Shown one piece after another: positions 1 through 7,346 of a stretch of 42,546 nt of DNA. A program made the translations under genes and the position numbers. The stretch's first letter is position 1; each line of letters begins with the position of its first letter. Below the pieces are notes generated by a model. It did no database searches. It was given only the letters and a program-made list of their open reading frames with translations, and was not told the DNA's origin. This DNA is from a virus. Location: the IMG/VR virus record IMGVR_UViG_3300031902_000020, positions 1 through 42,546 of that record, one strand, 5' to 3'.

Positions 1-127
1 AGGGGCGACGATCTTCAGTTCCACCCAGCCGGTATTGCCGTGCTTGGCAACGAAGAGGTCAGGGACGCCTCGGTTGGTTGGCCCCGTCTCGATGGCCAGC
101 GCGAGACAGCTTCGTGCTTCCAGGGCC
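1..127. repeat. Terminal direct repeat, left copy (circular overlap)
   Basis: Bases 1-127 are identical to 42420-42546. An exact overlap of this length at both ends is what a short-read assembler leaves when it closes a circular or circularly permuted molecule. A reading frame passes through it unbroken, which supports joining the ends. It could also be a genuine short terminal repeat, but 127 is a common assembly k-mer, so the artefact explanation is more likely. Confidence 0.9.
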
Positions 128-165
128 TTTCTCAAGTCTTTGCTGAAGCGATGCTCGGGTTTCAT
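1..165 (-). CDS. VRR-NUC-type nuclease, N-terminal part (continues at 42419)
   Basis: This is the first 55 codons of a 126-residue protein that crosses the contig ends and continues at 42419-42204. The joined protein has the PD-(D/E)XK core of small VRR-NUC/Holliday-junction-resolvase-like phage nucleases: GVPDLFV (Asp36), then GWVELK (Glu49, Lys51), then a conserved Gln near residue 66. The family cuts structured or branched DNA and often sits next to an SNF2 helicase, as here. The ATG at 165-163 overlaps the stop of the helicase gene (ATGA) and is preceded by an AGGAGAAG ribosome site inside that gene. The split is an assembly break, not a mutation. The exact substrate is inferred. Confidence 0.85.
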   Translation of the reverse strand, partial: MKPEHRFSKDLRKALEARSCLALAIETGPTNRGVPDLFVAKHGNTGWVELKIVAP

Positions 166-1559
166 TCTTCTTCTCCTGTATAGGCCAGGAACGCTCCCAG
201 CGGGTCTTTGAGAAATTCGGCACTGACATCGTGCTTGGCTTTCAGATCCTTGATGATCTTGCGGTCCACCGGGCCGCATTCAAAATCAGTGTAGAAGCAA
301 GTCTTGGCTTGACCGATTCGGTGGATCCGATCCTCTTCCTGAAGCCGATGCTCCAGATTAAAACCGTTGCTGAAAAAGAACATCCGGCTTGTGACGGTGA
401 GCGTGATGCCCGTGCTTCCCGTCTGATTGGAAATCAGGTAACGTTTGCTTGGGTCTTCCATGAATTGTTTGATGACATCGGCCCGTGTGCGGGCATCCGT
501 TTTGCCGTAGTAGGTGAGCGCCGCGTCTCCAAGCGCCTTGGCGCAAGCCTCGATCTCATTGACGAACGCACAGAAAATCACGACTTTCTCGTCTCCCAGT
601 TCCTCAATCAGTTCCAGGATTCGATCTAGTTTGGGACTGCCTCCGGTCATGGTCTTTTGCGTATAGGGGTCGAAGCCCCCGCTGATCTGTCGCAGGCGAA
701 TGAGCCGCGTCACAGCCGCTTCAGCCGCCGCCGCAAGGCCTCCATCCACGCCCATGAGCCGGGTGAGTTCGTCAATGCTCTCTTTCCGAACGGCGTGATA
801 GAGCGCCTTCTGTTCGGGCGTCATCATGACGATTTCGTTGATATAGATTTTCTCAGGCAGATCCAAGCACTCTTCCTTGAGGTGCCGGATCATGTGAGGT
901 GCCAGGAGTTCCTGGAGCCAGTCCTGGTTTTGATAGCCTACGATTTTTCTTCCCTCGAACCCTCCCATTTTGCAGAAGGTCGAGCGGAATCCATAGAACG
1001 ATTTCCAGCGCGTGACGCCTACACCCAGGAAATTGAACTGAGAGTAGAGATCCTCAATCCCCTTCGTGATTGGCGTCCCCGTGAGGATGCGGCGATACTC
1101 AGCCTTGCGGCCCTGGACGATCAGATACCGGGTGCGAAGCGCCTGGCCGTTCTTGATTCGTTGACTCTCGTCCACCACCATCATCACTCGGCGCGTGTCG
1201 AGAATTTCGGTCATCAAGGCACGGGCCTTGGGACTCGTGAAGCCGTCCACGTTGAAGCAGAAGATTTGAAGTTTGGTAGCGTCATAAGCTGGAACCTTGA
1301 ATGGTTTCTCAGCGTAGTAAATTCGAGCATCCACCTCATGCTTCGGAAAAACATTTGGAACTTCGTTTCGCGCCCAGTTAGCGTGAACGCCATTGGGCGC
1401 GACCACGATCATCGCGTCTAGCTTGCCATCGTTGTAGAGTTTCTTGGCCTCAAAGAGCGTGGTGATTGTCTTACCTAGCCCTTGCTCGTCAAAATTACCG
1501 TAGGCTTCCTTGCCGTAGAAGCGCTTGATGATTTCCTTTTGGTGAGTCAGGAGTTTCAT
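162..1559 (-). CDS. SNF2-family DNA helicase/ATPase
   Basis: A 465-residue superfamily 2 ATPase with the motifs in order: Walker A DEQGLGKT at 24-31, a DESQ box (variant of DEAH) at 130-133, TGTP at 160-163, and DRIHRIGQ (motif VI with arginine finger) at 410-417. The HRIGQ signature is typical of SNF2/Rad54-like proteins. Phage members of about 450-500 residues are compact, with the two RecA lobes and little else, and are thought to remodel or unwind DNA during replication or recombination. It overlaps its neighbours by ATGA on both sides, between a small Cys-containing gene and the VRR-NUC nuclease, which points to joint work on DNA junctions. Confidence 0.93.
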   Translation of the reverse strand: MKLLTHQKEIIKRFYGKEAYGNFDEQGLGKTITTLFEAKKLYNDGKLDAMIVVAPNGVHANWARNEVPNVFPKHEVDARIYYAEKPFKVPAYDATKLQIFCFNVDGFTSPKARALMTEILDTRRVMMVVDESQRIKNGQALRTRYLIVQGRKAEYRRILTGTPITKGIEDLYSQFNFLGVGVTRWKSFYGFRSTFCKMGGFEGRKIVGYQNQDWLQELLAPHMIRHLKEECLDLPEKIYINEIVMMTPEQKALYHAVRKESIDELTRLMGVDGGLAAAAEAAVTRLIRLRQISGGFDPYTQKTMTGGSPKLDRILELIEELGDEKVVIFCAFVNEIEACAKALGDAALTYYGKTDARTRADVIKQFMEDPSKRYLISNQTGSTGITLTVTSRMFFFSNGFNLEHRLQEEDRIHRIGQAKTCFYTDFECGPVDRKIIKDLKAKHDVSAEFLKDPLGAFLAYTGEEE

Positions 1560-1798
1560 TCGACATCCGGATTCTGAAGCGGGAAATCAGTTCCGAGTAA
1601 ATGCGTTCGACCTTTCACTTGTCCACAGAGATCGCATTTGCGGCCCACGAAATAGCGGTCTTCATGATCCCAAACCCAACGTCCATCAAAAGGTCTCCAT
1701 TCAGCGCAACGTGGGCGAGTTTCAATCCACACAGAAAAGTGGCTTCGATTGATTCTGAACAGATGAGCGAAACGATGGCGAAGAGTAATTTTGTTCAT
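1556..1798 (-). CDS. Small hypothetical protein between polymerase and helicase
   Basis: An 80-residue, basic and aromatic-rich protein I do not recognise. The first 30 residues are rich in Arg and His; the C-terminal half has one CDLCG pair, which could be half of a zinc site. The start has a GGAG ribosome site 8 bases upstream and overlaps the DnaE stop by ATGA; its own stop overlaps the helicase start the same way. Tight coupling on both sides shows it is a real gene of the replication operon. Function is unknown. Confidence 0.75.
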   Translation of the reverse strand: MNKITLRHRFAHLFRINRSHFSVWIETRPRCAEWRPFDGRWVWDHEDRYFVGRKCDLCGQVKGRTHLLGTDFPLQNPDVE

Positions 1799-4266
1799 GA
1801 AATAACTCCGCGAAAATAGAACTTTCCGTTAGCAGCAAACAAACTAGCCTCGATGCAATACGCCTGCCCGACTTCCAACTTCTCAAGCTGAGCCCGATAT
1901 TGCTCAACCGTCTTGCCTGAGCAGAAAATTTCCAGCGATCCAGTCTCGTCCCCGATTCGCATGATCCAGCGAGCGCCAGTCTTACCGGCAAACTCGTGGA
2001 TGTAGTCCAGGACGCCCACAAAATGAACGGCTTGATTCTCCAGACCATGATTGATGTCGGGAAGATTGTGCTTCTTGCGGAGGTCGTCTACTTTGTCCAT
2101 CGTGTCGTAAACGGAAGGCAGAGCGATAGCTTTCTTGCAGCCTTCACTGATGTTGTTCCCTGCGATTTGCTTCATGTAGGTTTCTGCACGGCTGGGTCCG
2201 ATACCCGGCTTGTCGCACCAGCCCCCGTAGAGCTTTCCGTCCAAAACCCTCCAATCGGAATAAGAGAGAAACGTATCGAAGATGACAACTTCAAAACCTC
2301 GGTTGCGAGCCTCTCGGATCAATTCAATCCCCTGCTCCGTCCCGGTCGTGTGGTTCAGGCAAGTAGCATAGAACGCCAGCGGATCAACCCGCTTCGCTCG
2401 CAGACAGGCCCAGGAGAGCCACGCATAGGCTACAGCATGGCTCTTGTTGAACAGATAGGCTCCACAGCCTAGGATGAAGTCCCAAGCCTCCAAAAGGGCC
2501 TTCTTGGGATGGGACGACAGGCCCTGCTTCAGATACTCGGCCTTATAGACTTCCAATCCTGCGGCTCCCTGGGATTTGGCAATCGCCTTCCGGAGCTTCG
2601 TCACCGTGGTATCGGGCAGCCCGAGCCCTTTGAAGAAGGCCATGACCTGCTCCTGATAGATCATCAGGCCCTTGGTTTCTGTCAGATAGGGGGCGATCAA
2701 GGCTGGCGCGTGGGGCTTCTCGCCGTAGAGCATGAGCCGCTTGTAGGCTTCCGCCACGCCAGCCGCCAGCGGGCCGGGCCGGGCAATGGCACTGATGATC
2801 GCCAGATCATTGAATTCCTGGGGTGGAACTTGGTGGGCAATGGCTCGGAGTGCGCCGCCTTCAAACTGGAAGATCCCTTGCCAACGCCCCGCCTGGGCAT
2901 CCACAAAGTCTTCCGGTTCGGCCTTCATGTCCACTTTCTCTGTCCAGGGGAAGTCCCGGAGAATGGTTAGGGTCCGGAGGCCCAGGCAATCCAGCTTCAG
3001 GAGCCCCAGGGCCTCAGCATCCCGCATGTCGATCTGAGCCACGCCGTTTTCCACCCGGCAGTATTTCGAAAGGGATTCTCCAGGGGCAATCAAGACGCCC
3101 GCTGCGTGTTGCCCCAGGGCCTTTGTGGTGCCTTCCAGGGGCAGGAGGCTAGGGATGGAGGGGTGAATGTCCTTGAGGCCATCTAGCGCCTTTTGAAGCG
3201 TATCAGGCGGACCTTCTTCCCCCGCGAGGCGTGTCTGAATCCGATCCCTAACACAATCGCCCAATGACTGGGGCAACGCAAGCGCCCGTAGACCATCTTG
3301 GAGAGCGGCTTTACCCGCCCGTGTAAGAACGGTTCCAACTCTTGCCACGCTTGCTGAACCATAGAGATCCTCAAGGTGAGTGAATATTTCATCGCGGCGT
3401 TCATCCTCAAAGTCCAGATCAATGTCCGGCATGTCGGTTCGGGAAGGGTCAAGGAACCGTTCAAAGAGAAGGTCGTGCTTGATGGGGTCTACCTCGGTGA
3501 TGCCCAGCAGGTAGGCTACCAGGGAGCCCGAAGACGATCCCCGGCCAGGGCCTTGAGCGATGCCGACTGAATTCGCCCATTGACAGACCTCCGTTACGAT
3601 CCGGAAGTAGCCTTCGAATCCTTTGGAATGAATGACGGTCAATTCGTGGCAAAGGCGTTCTGAATAAGGACTTTTATTCAATCCGAGATTGATAAGAGTC
3701 CCGCTACACACTTGGGCGATATTGATGCCAGTAACTTGGGGAGGCTTGGCTTTTGGAATTCGCACCGATTCAAATTGATCCTCAAGCGGGCGTTCTCGAT
3801 TTGGAAAAACGTAGTAATCACACAAGTGCCTCGGATAAATGGCGTAGGCGTCATTGGGCCAGCGAAGTCCATGAAGGATTTCTTGATTCTCAAAAATATA
3901 AGCCGGACTCTGAAGAGAAGGCTCAAGCAAAACGATGTTGTCTGAGACTTGATCCCCGGCCTTCATACTATAGAGTTCCTGGAGTCCGTCCTGAGTGCGA
4001 GCCAGCGCTACACGGGGCAAGGTGCCTTCCCGGAATGGCCAAGCGAATTCCATCCCAAAGATCGGTTCAATCTTGGCCTCAAGGCAGGCGTCTTGGAATT
4101 CCCGATGACCGAAGCAATTCGTATCCGTCAGGGCGATCGCTTCCATCTTGTTCTGAACGGCGAAGGACACGAGATCCTTCACGGTGCCGGTGCCTTTCGG
4201 CTTGCCATTCTCGCAGGAATACTCGGTTCGGGTTCGGAGATGAAGCATCACAAGCCTCTCAGGCAT
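1795..4266 (-). CDS. DNA polymerase III alpha subunit-like (C-family DNA polymerase)
   Basis: An 823-residue C-family polymerase, short against roughly 1,160 for bacterial DnaE. An N-terminal PHP remnant is followed by the palm: GPGRGSSSGS at 239-248, PDIDLDF at 280-286 (two catalytic Asp) and the third Asp in KLDCLGLRTLT (Asp426). FNKSHAVAY marks the fingers region. The last ~80 residues resemble an OB fold (RWIMRIGDETGSLEIFCS). In the PHP part the usual HxH-type pair reads HLRTR, so the second His is Arg13 and the domain is shortened; metal-dependent activity is probably lost. Proofreading is likely supplied by the exonuclease gene at 5433-5945. The start could be ATG 4266 or ATG 4248, the latter having the better ribosome site (GAGAGG). 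Confidence 0.93.
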   Translation of the reverse strand: MPERLVMLHLRTRTEYSCENGKPKGTGTVKDLVSFAVQNKMEAIALTDTNCFGHREFQDACLEAKIEPIFGMEFAWPFREGTLPRVALARTQDGLQELYSMKAGDQVSDNIVLLEPSLQSPAYIFENQEILHGLRWPNDAYAIYPRHLCDYYVFPNRERPLEDQFESVRIPKAKPPQVTGINIAQVCSGTLINLGLNKSPYSERLCHELTVIHSKGFEGYFRIVTEVCQWANSVGIAQGPGRGSSSGSLVAYLLGITEVDPIKHDLLFERFLDPSRTDMPDIDLDFEDERRDEIFTHLEDLYGSASVARVGTVLTRAGKAALQDGLRALALPQSLGDCVRDRIQTRLAGEEGPPDTLQKALDGLKDIHPSIPSLLPLEGTTKALGQHAAGVLIAPGESLSKYCRVENGVAQIDMRDAEALGLLKLDCLGLRTLTILRDFPWTEKVDMKAEPEDFVDAQAGRWQGIFQFEGGALRAIAHQVPPQEFNDLAIISAIARPGPLAAGVAEAYKRLMLYGEKPHAPALIAPYLTETKGLMIYQEQVMAFFKGLGLPDTTVTKLRKAIAKSQGAAGLEVYKAEYLKQGLSSHPKKALLEAWDFILGCGAYLFNKSHAVAYAWLSWACLRAKRVDPLAFYATCLNHTTGTEQGIELIREARNRGFEVVIFDTFLSYSDWRVLDGKLYGGWCDKPGIGPSRAETYMKQIAGNNISEGCKKAIALPSVYDTMDKVDDLRKKHNLPDINHGLENQAVHFVGVLDYIHEFAGKTGARWIMRIGDETGSLEIFCSGKTVEQYRAQLEKLEVGQAYCIEASLFAANGKFYFRGVIS

Positions 4267-4330
4267 ACATATTGCCGCAGAACTAAAGCGCCACAGCGAT
4301 TTTCAAGTCTGGTGAAAACGCGAGTGATCA

Positions 4331-4768
4331 TCAGCGCACCTTGAATGATTCAACGCCCATGCCACAACTGGTGCAGAATCGAGAAGCAATCCTCACGGCT
4401 TCAATGGCATCGGCGCCTTTGGCGAGAGCCCCAAGCGCATAGTCGCGCCCGCTTCCCCACGCGGCGAATTTCTCTTCCACGATTTGCCGAAAAGGAAGCT
4501 GCTTGAAACAGAACGGCTTTCCTTTGGGCGGAACGACAATAAGGCGGACCCAGTTTTCCTTGTCAGCCTGAGACGCAGGCCACAAAGAAGGAGTGGCGCC
4601 ATTCTTATACCACTCGACAAGAGCCAGACCGCGCTCATATTCCCCTGTGAAAGCAAGCACCGTGCTGTCTTCCAGCATGAAGATTTTCTTGGACTTCATT
4701 CGGAGATCGCCCTGCTGACCTTGGAGATCCGACGCAACTCTCTTGCCGTCCCAAACGACTACGCTCAT
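4331..4768 (-). CDS. Proteasome/HslV-like Ntn hydrolase
   Basis: 145 residues resembling the phage family annotated as proteasome beta subunit or HslV-like Ntn hydrolase. It begins MSVVVWDGKRVASDLQ, with the buried strand, the Asp (residue 14) and a later SKKIF lysine (27/28) where proteasome-type enzymes have catalytic Asp and Lys. The conserved AAWGSGRDYALGAL segment and the Cys-rich end (FCTSCGMG) also fit. HslV uses an N-terminal Thr; here removal of Met would expose Ser2, which might act as nucleophile. No ATPase partner (HslU) is present. It starts just after the preceding gene with an AAAGGA ribosome site. The family call is fairly secure; protease activity and substrate are inference. 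Confidence 0.8.
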   Translation of the reverse strand: MSVVVWDGKRVASDLQGQQGDLRMKSKKIFMLEDSTVLAFTGEYERGLALVEWYKNGATPSLWPASQADKENWVRLIVVPPKGKPFCFKQLPFRQIVEEKFAAWGSGRDYALGALAKGADAIEAVRIASRFCTSCGMGVESFKVR

Positions 4769-4771
4769 GAG

Positions 4772-5077
4772 TCATCCTTTCTTGAGAGATTCAGCCACGA
4801 TATTGGCAATCTGGAGATTGGCGTCAGCCCGCTTGCCGTGATAAGCGGCACTCCGCTTCATCACGAGCAGAATGGCCTGAGCCTCTGGCAACTTGGCACA
4901 TTCCGAGAGCCACGCCAGCATCCCAATTATTTCGGAGTCCTTCGCACAGAGATAGGCGTGGAGCGAAGGCCGATCGGTGTTGAGTTGCATGCTTAGGTGT
5001 TTGACGAGTGCCGCCAGGTGATCGGCGGGAGCGTCGTCTTCACGGAGCTTGATGGGTTTGGGAGGAAAGAAGGCCAT
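4772..5077 (-). CDS. Hypothetical protein, replication operon
   Basis: About 101 residues, mostly predicted helix, with a hydrophobic GMLAWL stretch in the middle. No family recognised. A GTG at 5080 and an ATG at 5077 are both possible starts; I prefer the ATG because GAGGTGAA lies 7-8 bases upstream. It overlaps the stop of the gene before it (TGATG) and precedes the Ntn hydrolase by three bases, so it is translated as part of the same chain. Confidence 0.7.
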   Translation of the reverse strand: MAFFPPKPIKLREDDAPADHLAALVKHLSMQLNTDRPSLHAYLCAKDSEIIGMLAWLSECAKLPEAQAILLVMKRSAAYHGKRADANLQIANIVAESLKKG

Positions 5078-5436
5078 CACTTCACCTCAAATGTAAAATA
5101 TTCTCCAAATTTTTCAGGCTCAAATCCAGGTTGCAAAGCTTTATGAAGTGCAGATCGAGCGATGTTGAGCCTGCTTTCAAGATGACTGATGTGATGTCTC
5201 TTGCGCTGAACAAATGAAGCGACGGCTTCTTCTTTTGTAGGATAGGCCCACCGCTTTCTTGATGGAACGCCGCCCCAATGACTGCAAAGCACAAATTTCT
5301 TTTTGCCGTTATACATGATCCAGTCACCATGCGAAGTTTCTTTGATAACACGATGAGCCTCAATGAGAACATCTGCTCTTGGTTCATCTTCCGAAGCCCA
5401 CGCTCTCACTTCAAAAACACGATAAAGAACTTTCAT
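5077..5436 (-). CDS. Hypothetical protein, replication operon
   Basis: 119 residues, basic, with a beta-rich N-terminal half (HGDWIMYNGKKKFVLCSHWGG) and a helical C-terminal half. The middle segment of small residues, Trp and Lys resembles the start of many small phage cytoplasmic proteins, but I cannot name a family. The ATG overlaps the exonuclease stop by ATGA and has a GGGAGAAG ribosome site. Base use is more AT-rich than its neighbours. Confidence 0.7.
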   Translation of the reverse strand: MKVLYRVFEVRAWASEDEPRADVLIEAHRVIKETSHGDWIMYNGKKKFVLCSHWGGVPSRKRWAYPTKEEAVASFVQRKRHHISHLESRLNIARSALHKALQPGFEPEKFGEYFTFEVK

Positions 5437-5945
5437 CGCTTCTCCCTTCGCGCTTCCAGCGCCTCGCAGATCACCTTGAGAGCCCGGCAGTCAGCCAGAG
5501 CCGAGTGAGCGTTTACCATCTTGGCACCAGTCAGAGCGGCATATAAATCCGCCTGCTTCCACCTCTTTCCGCTGTCCATCTGAGCGTCGTGCATGGGGTC
5601 GTGCCAATGCGCGGGCGGAAGCACACGCCCCAGGCGCATGAATTCGTAGCGAAGCACGTTCTGATCAAACGAGCAGTTGTAGGCTGAGACTTTCTTGCTG
5701 ATCAGATACGAGGCTACAGCATCGGCAATTTCGGCAAAGGTCGGGGCGTTCGCCACCATGGCATCCGTGATTCCATGAATGCGCGTGACCTCTGGCGGAA
5801 TGGGGACGGGAGGCTTGACGTAGGAGTGATATTCGAATTCATCGGAGAGGATACAAATCTCAACAATGTAGGGTTGAGCTTCCAGTGGAGCGGCCTGGGG
5901 CAGAAGTAGGCCGGTCGTCTCGGTGTCAAGGAAGAGGGGGAGCAT
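5433..5945 (-). CDS. DnaQ-like 3'-5' exonuclease (DEDDh)
   Basis: A 170-residue DEDDh exonuclease of the DnaQ/epsilon type. Visible catalytic residues are Asp7 and Glu9 in FLDTETTG, Asp94 in YNCSFDQN, and His147 and Asp152 in NAHSALADCRA; the family's IHGITD segment is at 56-61. The open frame extends 25 codons upstream, but ATG 5945 has an AAGGA ribosome site and overlaps the stop of the small membrane gene (TGATG), and the longer form would run through that gene. In bacteria this activity proofreads for DnaE; here it sits in the operon of a DnaE-like polymerase, so the same pairing is likely. The length fits a bare exonuclease domain without the clamp-binding tail. Confidence 0.9.
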   Translation of the reverse strand: MLPLFLDTETTGLLLPQAAPLEAQPYIVEICILSDEFEYHSYVKPPVPIPPEVTRIHGITDAMVANAPTFAEIADAVASYLISKKVSAYNCSFDQNVLRYEFMRLGRVLPPAHWHDPMHDAQMDSGKRWKQADLYAALTGAKMVNAHSALADCRALKVICEALEARREKR

Positions 5946-6073
5946 CAGCAGTTCCTTATCAAAATGAGCAGCAACACGGCGGCCAAAAGCCCAAGGAAAA
6001 AGCCCCACGCCTGATTCCAAAAATCTCGCTTCGCAAGTTTCACGGCGTCAGGATCGCGGGGCCATTTGGGCAT
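5945..6073 (-). CDS. Small single-pass membrane protein (42 aa)
   Basis: A 42-residue gene starting at ATG 6073 with AGGAG nine bases upstream and ending in a TGATG overlap with the exonuclease start. The first 22 residues are charged (PKWPRDPDAVKLAKRDFWNQ) and the rest is one strongly hydrophobic segment (FFLGLLAAVLLLILI), so it should be a single-pass membrane protein with the N-terminus inside. Function unknown. Its ribosome site immediately follows the structured segment at 6093-6228, so its translation may be controlled by it. Confidence 0.65.
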   Translation of the reverse strand: MPKWPRDPDAVKLAKRDFWNQAWGFFLGLLAAVLLLILIRNC

Positions 6074-6092
6074 TGTCGGGTTCTCCTGAAAA

Positions 6093-6228
6093 GAATAGCG
6101 GCCCCTTGGTAGCCGTCCAGATTGGGATATTGATTTACTGGACCTGCGACCGTCCACGCGCCCCAAGGGTTCCCGGCCTCAGAGAAGATTCAGCTTATCT
6201 TGCCCAGCCTATTCTCTCGCCGCTATTC
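6093..6228 (-). ncRNA. Candidate structured RNA, three-way junction
   Basis: This fills most of the gap between the genes ending at 6241 and starting at 6073. Perfect complementary pairs by position: P1 6093-6102 with 6219-6228 (10 bp), P2 6103-6109 with 6163-6169 (7 bp, stacked directly on P1), P3 inside P2 6115-6120 with 6138-6143 (6 bp, 17-nt loop), P4 6181-6186 with 6212-6217 (6 bp). Only one base separates P4 from P1, so the arms form a compact junction. Read leftward, P1 is followed by UUUU and then the AGGAG of the 42-aa gene. It may be a cis-regulatory leader, an attenuator, or a free RNA. The stems are seen; the role is inferred. Confidence 0.5.
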
Positions 6229-6240
6229 AAAGATCAAATC

Positions 6241-7107
6241 CTATTCGTCAATGTCCTTCTCAGGCGCCGCATGAACCGCGCCACCGACCACGCTCTCACG
6301 GAACGCGGAGCATTCATCCAGGAGCTTCTCGCCGCCCAGGTCAAGCGCCCGCGCTTCGGACGCAAAGGCCCACAGGAGCCACGCGCCAAGCTCACCGCTG
6401 GTTTCCTCGCTGGTGAACCTGAAGGCCCGCCAGAACATCGGGAAGGCCCGCAGGCGACCGCTGGCATCCGTCTCGCGGAACATCTGGATATTGCTCGCCA
6501 GTTTCTTGGAGACTTTGAATTGGCTCTTGTTCAGGCCGAAGACGGCAGGCATCCAGGACTTGCCTTCATCCTGGGAGGCCATGCCATACCAGGCGCCAGA
6601 CATCACGACTTCATTGCCGCTGGGGAGAAGCTGATTCCCTTTGTCGTTCGGGGTGCATTTCAGGAGGATCGAGTCATCCGTCCCGTGGAACGCCGCCGGG
6701 GTGCGCTTGGGGGTCCACTCCACGTATTCGCGCCGATAGGCGCAAGGGATAAAGAGGAAACCCTTCTCGCGGTTGACGACGGAATTATCCATCGTGAAGA
6801 TAAAGTCGCCGGGATGAGCGCCCTTGATGTATTCCGGGCGGCTCTTGATGACACACGGGCTCGTTCCCTGCGCGAGCTTAATGCGCGGGATGGCCATGTC
6901 CTGCTGATCGAAGTCGCTTCCCGCCTCTTCCTTGTAGGAGGCCCACTTGCTCACGGCGCCGGGAGCAGGCGTGGCGACGGATGCTTTGGGCACCGTGGCG
7001 ACAGCCGTAGAGACTTCCGGGTGAGGCAGAAGCGGCACTTCGGCTTCCGGCTCCTTCTTGGGACGAGGCGTCTTCTTGACCGCCGCTTTGGTATTCGTAG
7101 CTCTCAT
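6241..7107 (-). CDS. Putative ssDNA-binding-like replication protein
   Basis: 288 residues. The first ~60 are Lys/Pro/Ala-rich and probably disordered; the core starts at DFDQQDMAIPRIKLAQGTSP and continues with alternating strands (GDFIFTMDNS, GFLFIPCAYRREYVEW); the last residues are acidic (PEKDIDE). The layout of a beta-rich core with a short acidic tail is that of many phage single-strand-binding proteins, and the gene lies among replication genes. The family itself is one I know only as conserved phage protein, so ssDNA binding is an inference. The ATG at 7107 has a GAGG ribosome site. A structured segment follows its stop. Confidence 0.5.
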   Translation of the reverse strand: MRATNTKAAVKKTPRPKKEPEAEVPLLPHPEVSTAVATVPKASVATPAPGAVSKWASYKEEAGSDFDQQDMAIPRIKLAQGTSPCVIKSRPEYIKGAHPGDFIFTMDNSVVNREKGFLFIPCAYRREYVEWTPKRTPAAFHGTDDSILLKCTPNDKGNQLLPSGNEVVMSGAWYGMASQDEGKSWMPAVFGLNKSQFKVSKKLASNIQMFRETDASGRLRAFPMFWRAFRFTSEETSGELGAWLLWAFASEARALDLGGEKLLDECSAFRESVVGGAVHAAPEKDIDE

Positions 7108-7125
7108 GGTGCAGTCCTCAATAGG

Positions 7126-7140
7126 GCGGGCACGGCCCGC
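7126..7140. other. Perfect hairpin before the ssDNA-binding-like gene
   Basis: GCGGGC at 7126-7131 pairs perfectly with GCCCGC at 7135-7140 around a 3-base loop. It lies in the 44-base gap just upstream of the start at 7107. No U tract follows in the leftward direction (CCTATTG), so it is a poor terminator; an RNA stability or processing hairpin, or an operator, is more plausible. Confidence 0.5.
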
Positions 7141-7151
7141 GTGGTGAATGA

Positions 7152-7346
7152 TTATTCGTTAAGATTGCGAATCACAAGATCCATGATTTTATAGGCCGTC
7201 TGGTAATCATCCCAAGCTTTCAAGACTTCAGGAAATTCAGCTTTGACTTTTTCTCGATCAAAACTGCACCAGCGAGTGATGTCGCCTTTTTCTTGCCAAA
7301 AATAAGCAAGCATCGCGGCCATATCCAATCGATCTTCCAGAGTCAT
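7152..7346 (-). CDS. Small hypothetical protein
   Basis: 64 residues, acidic and almost wholly helical by eye (EDRLDMAAMLAYFWQEKGDITRW). No family recognised. The ATG overlaps the stop of the upstream 183-aa gene by ATGA, so it is translated by coupling. The hairpin at 7126-7140 follows its stop. Confidence 0.65.
   Translation of the reverse strand: MTLEDRLDMAAMLAYFWQEKGDITRWCSFDREKVKAEFPEVLKAWDDYQTAYKIMDLVIRNLNE

Noticed and set aside
657-1421. Plus-strand open frame of 254 codons
   Set aside because: Antisense to the SNF2 helicase, whose motifs are beyond doubt.
6073-7194. Plus-strand open frame of 373 codons
   Set aside because: It lies opposite the ssDNA-binding-like gene and the structured gap, has no ribosome site, and shows the Arg/Gly/Leu-rich composition of an antisense frame.
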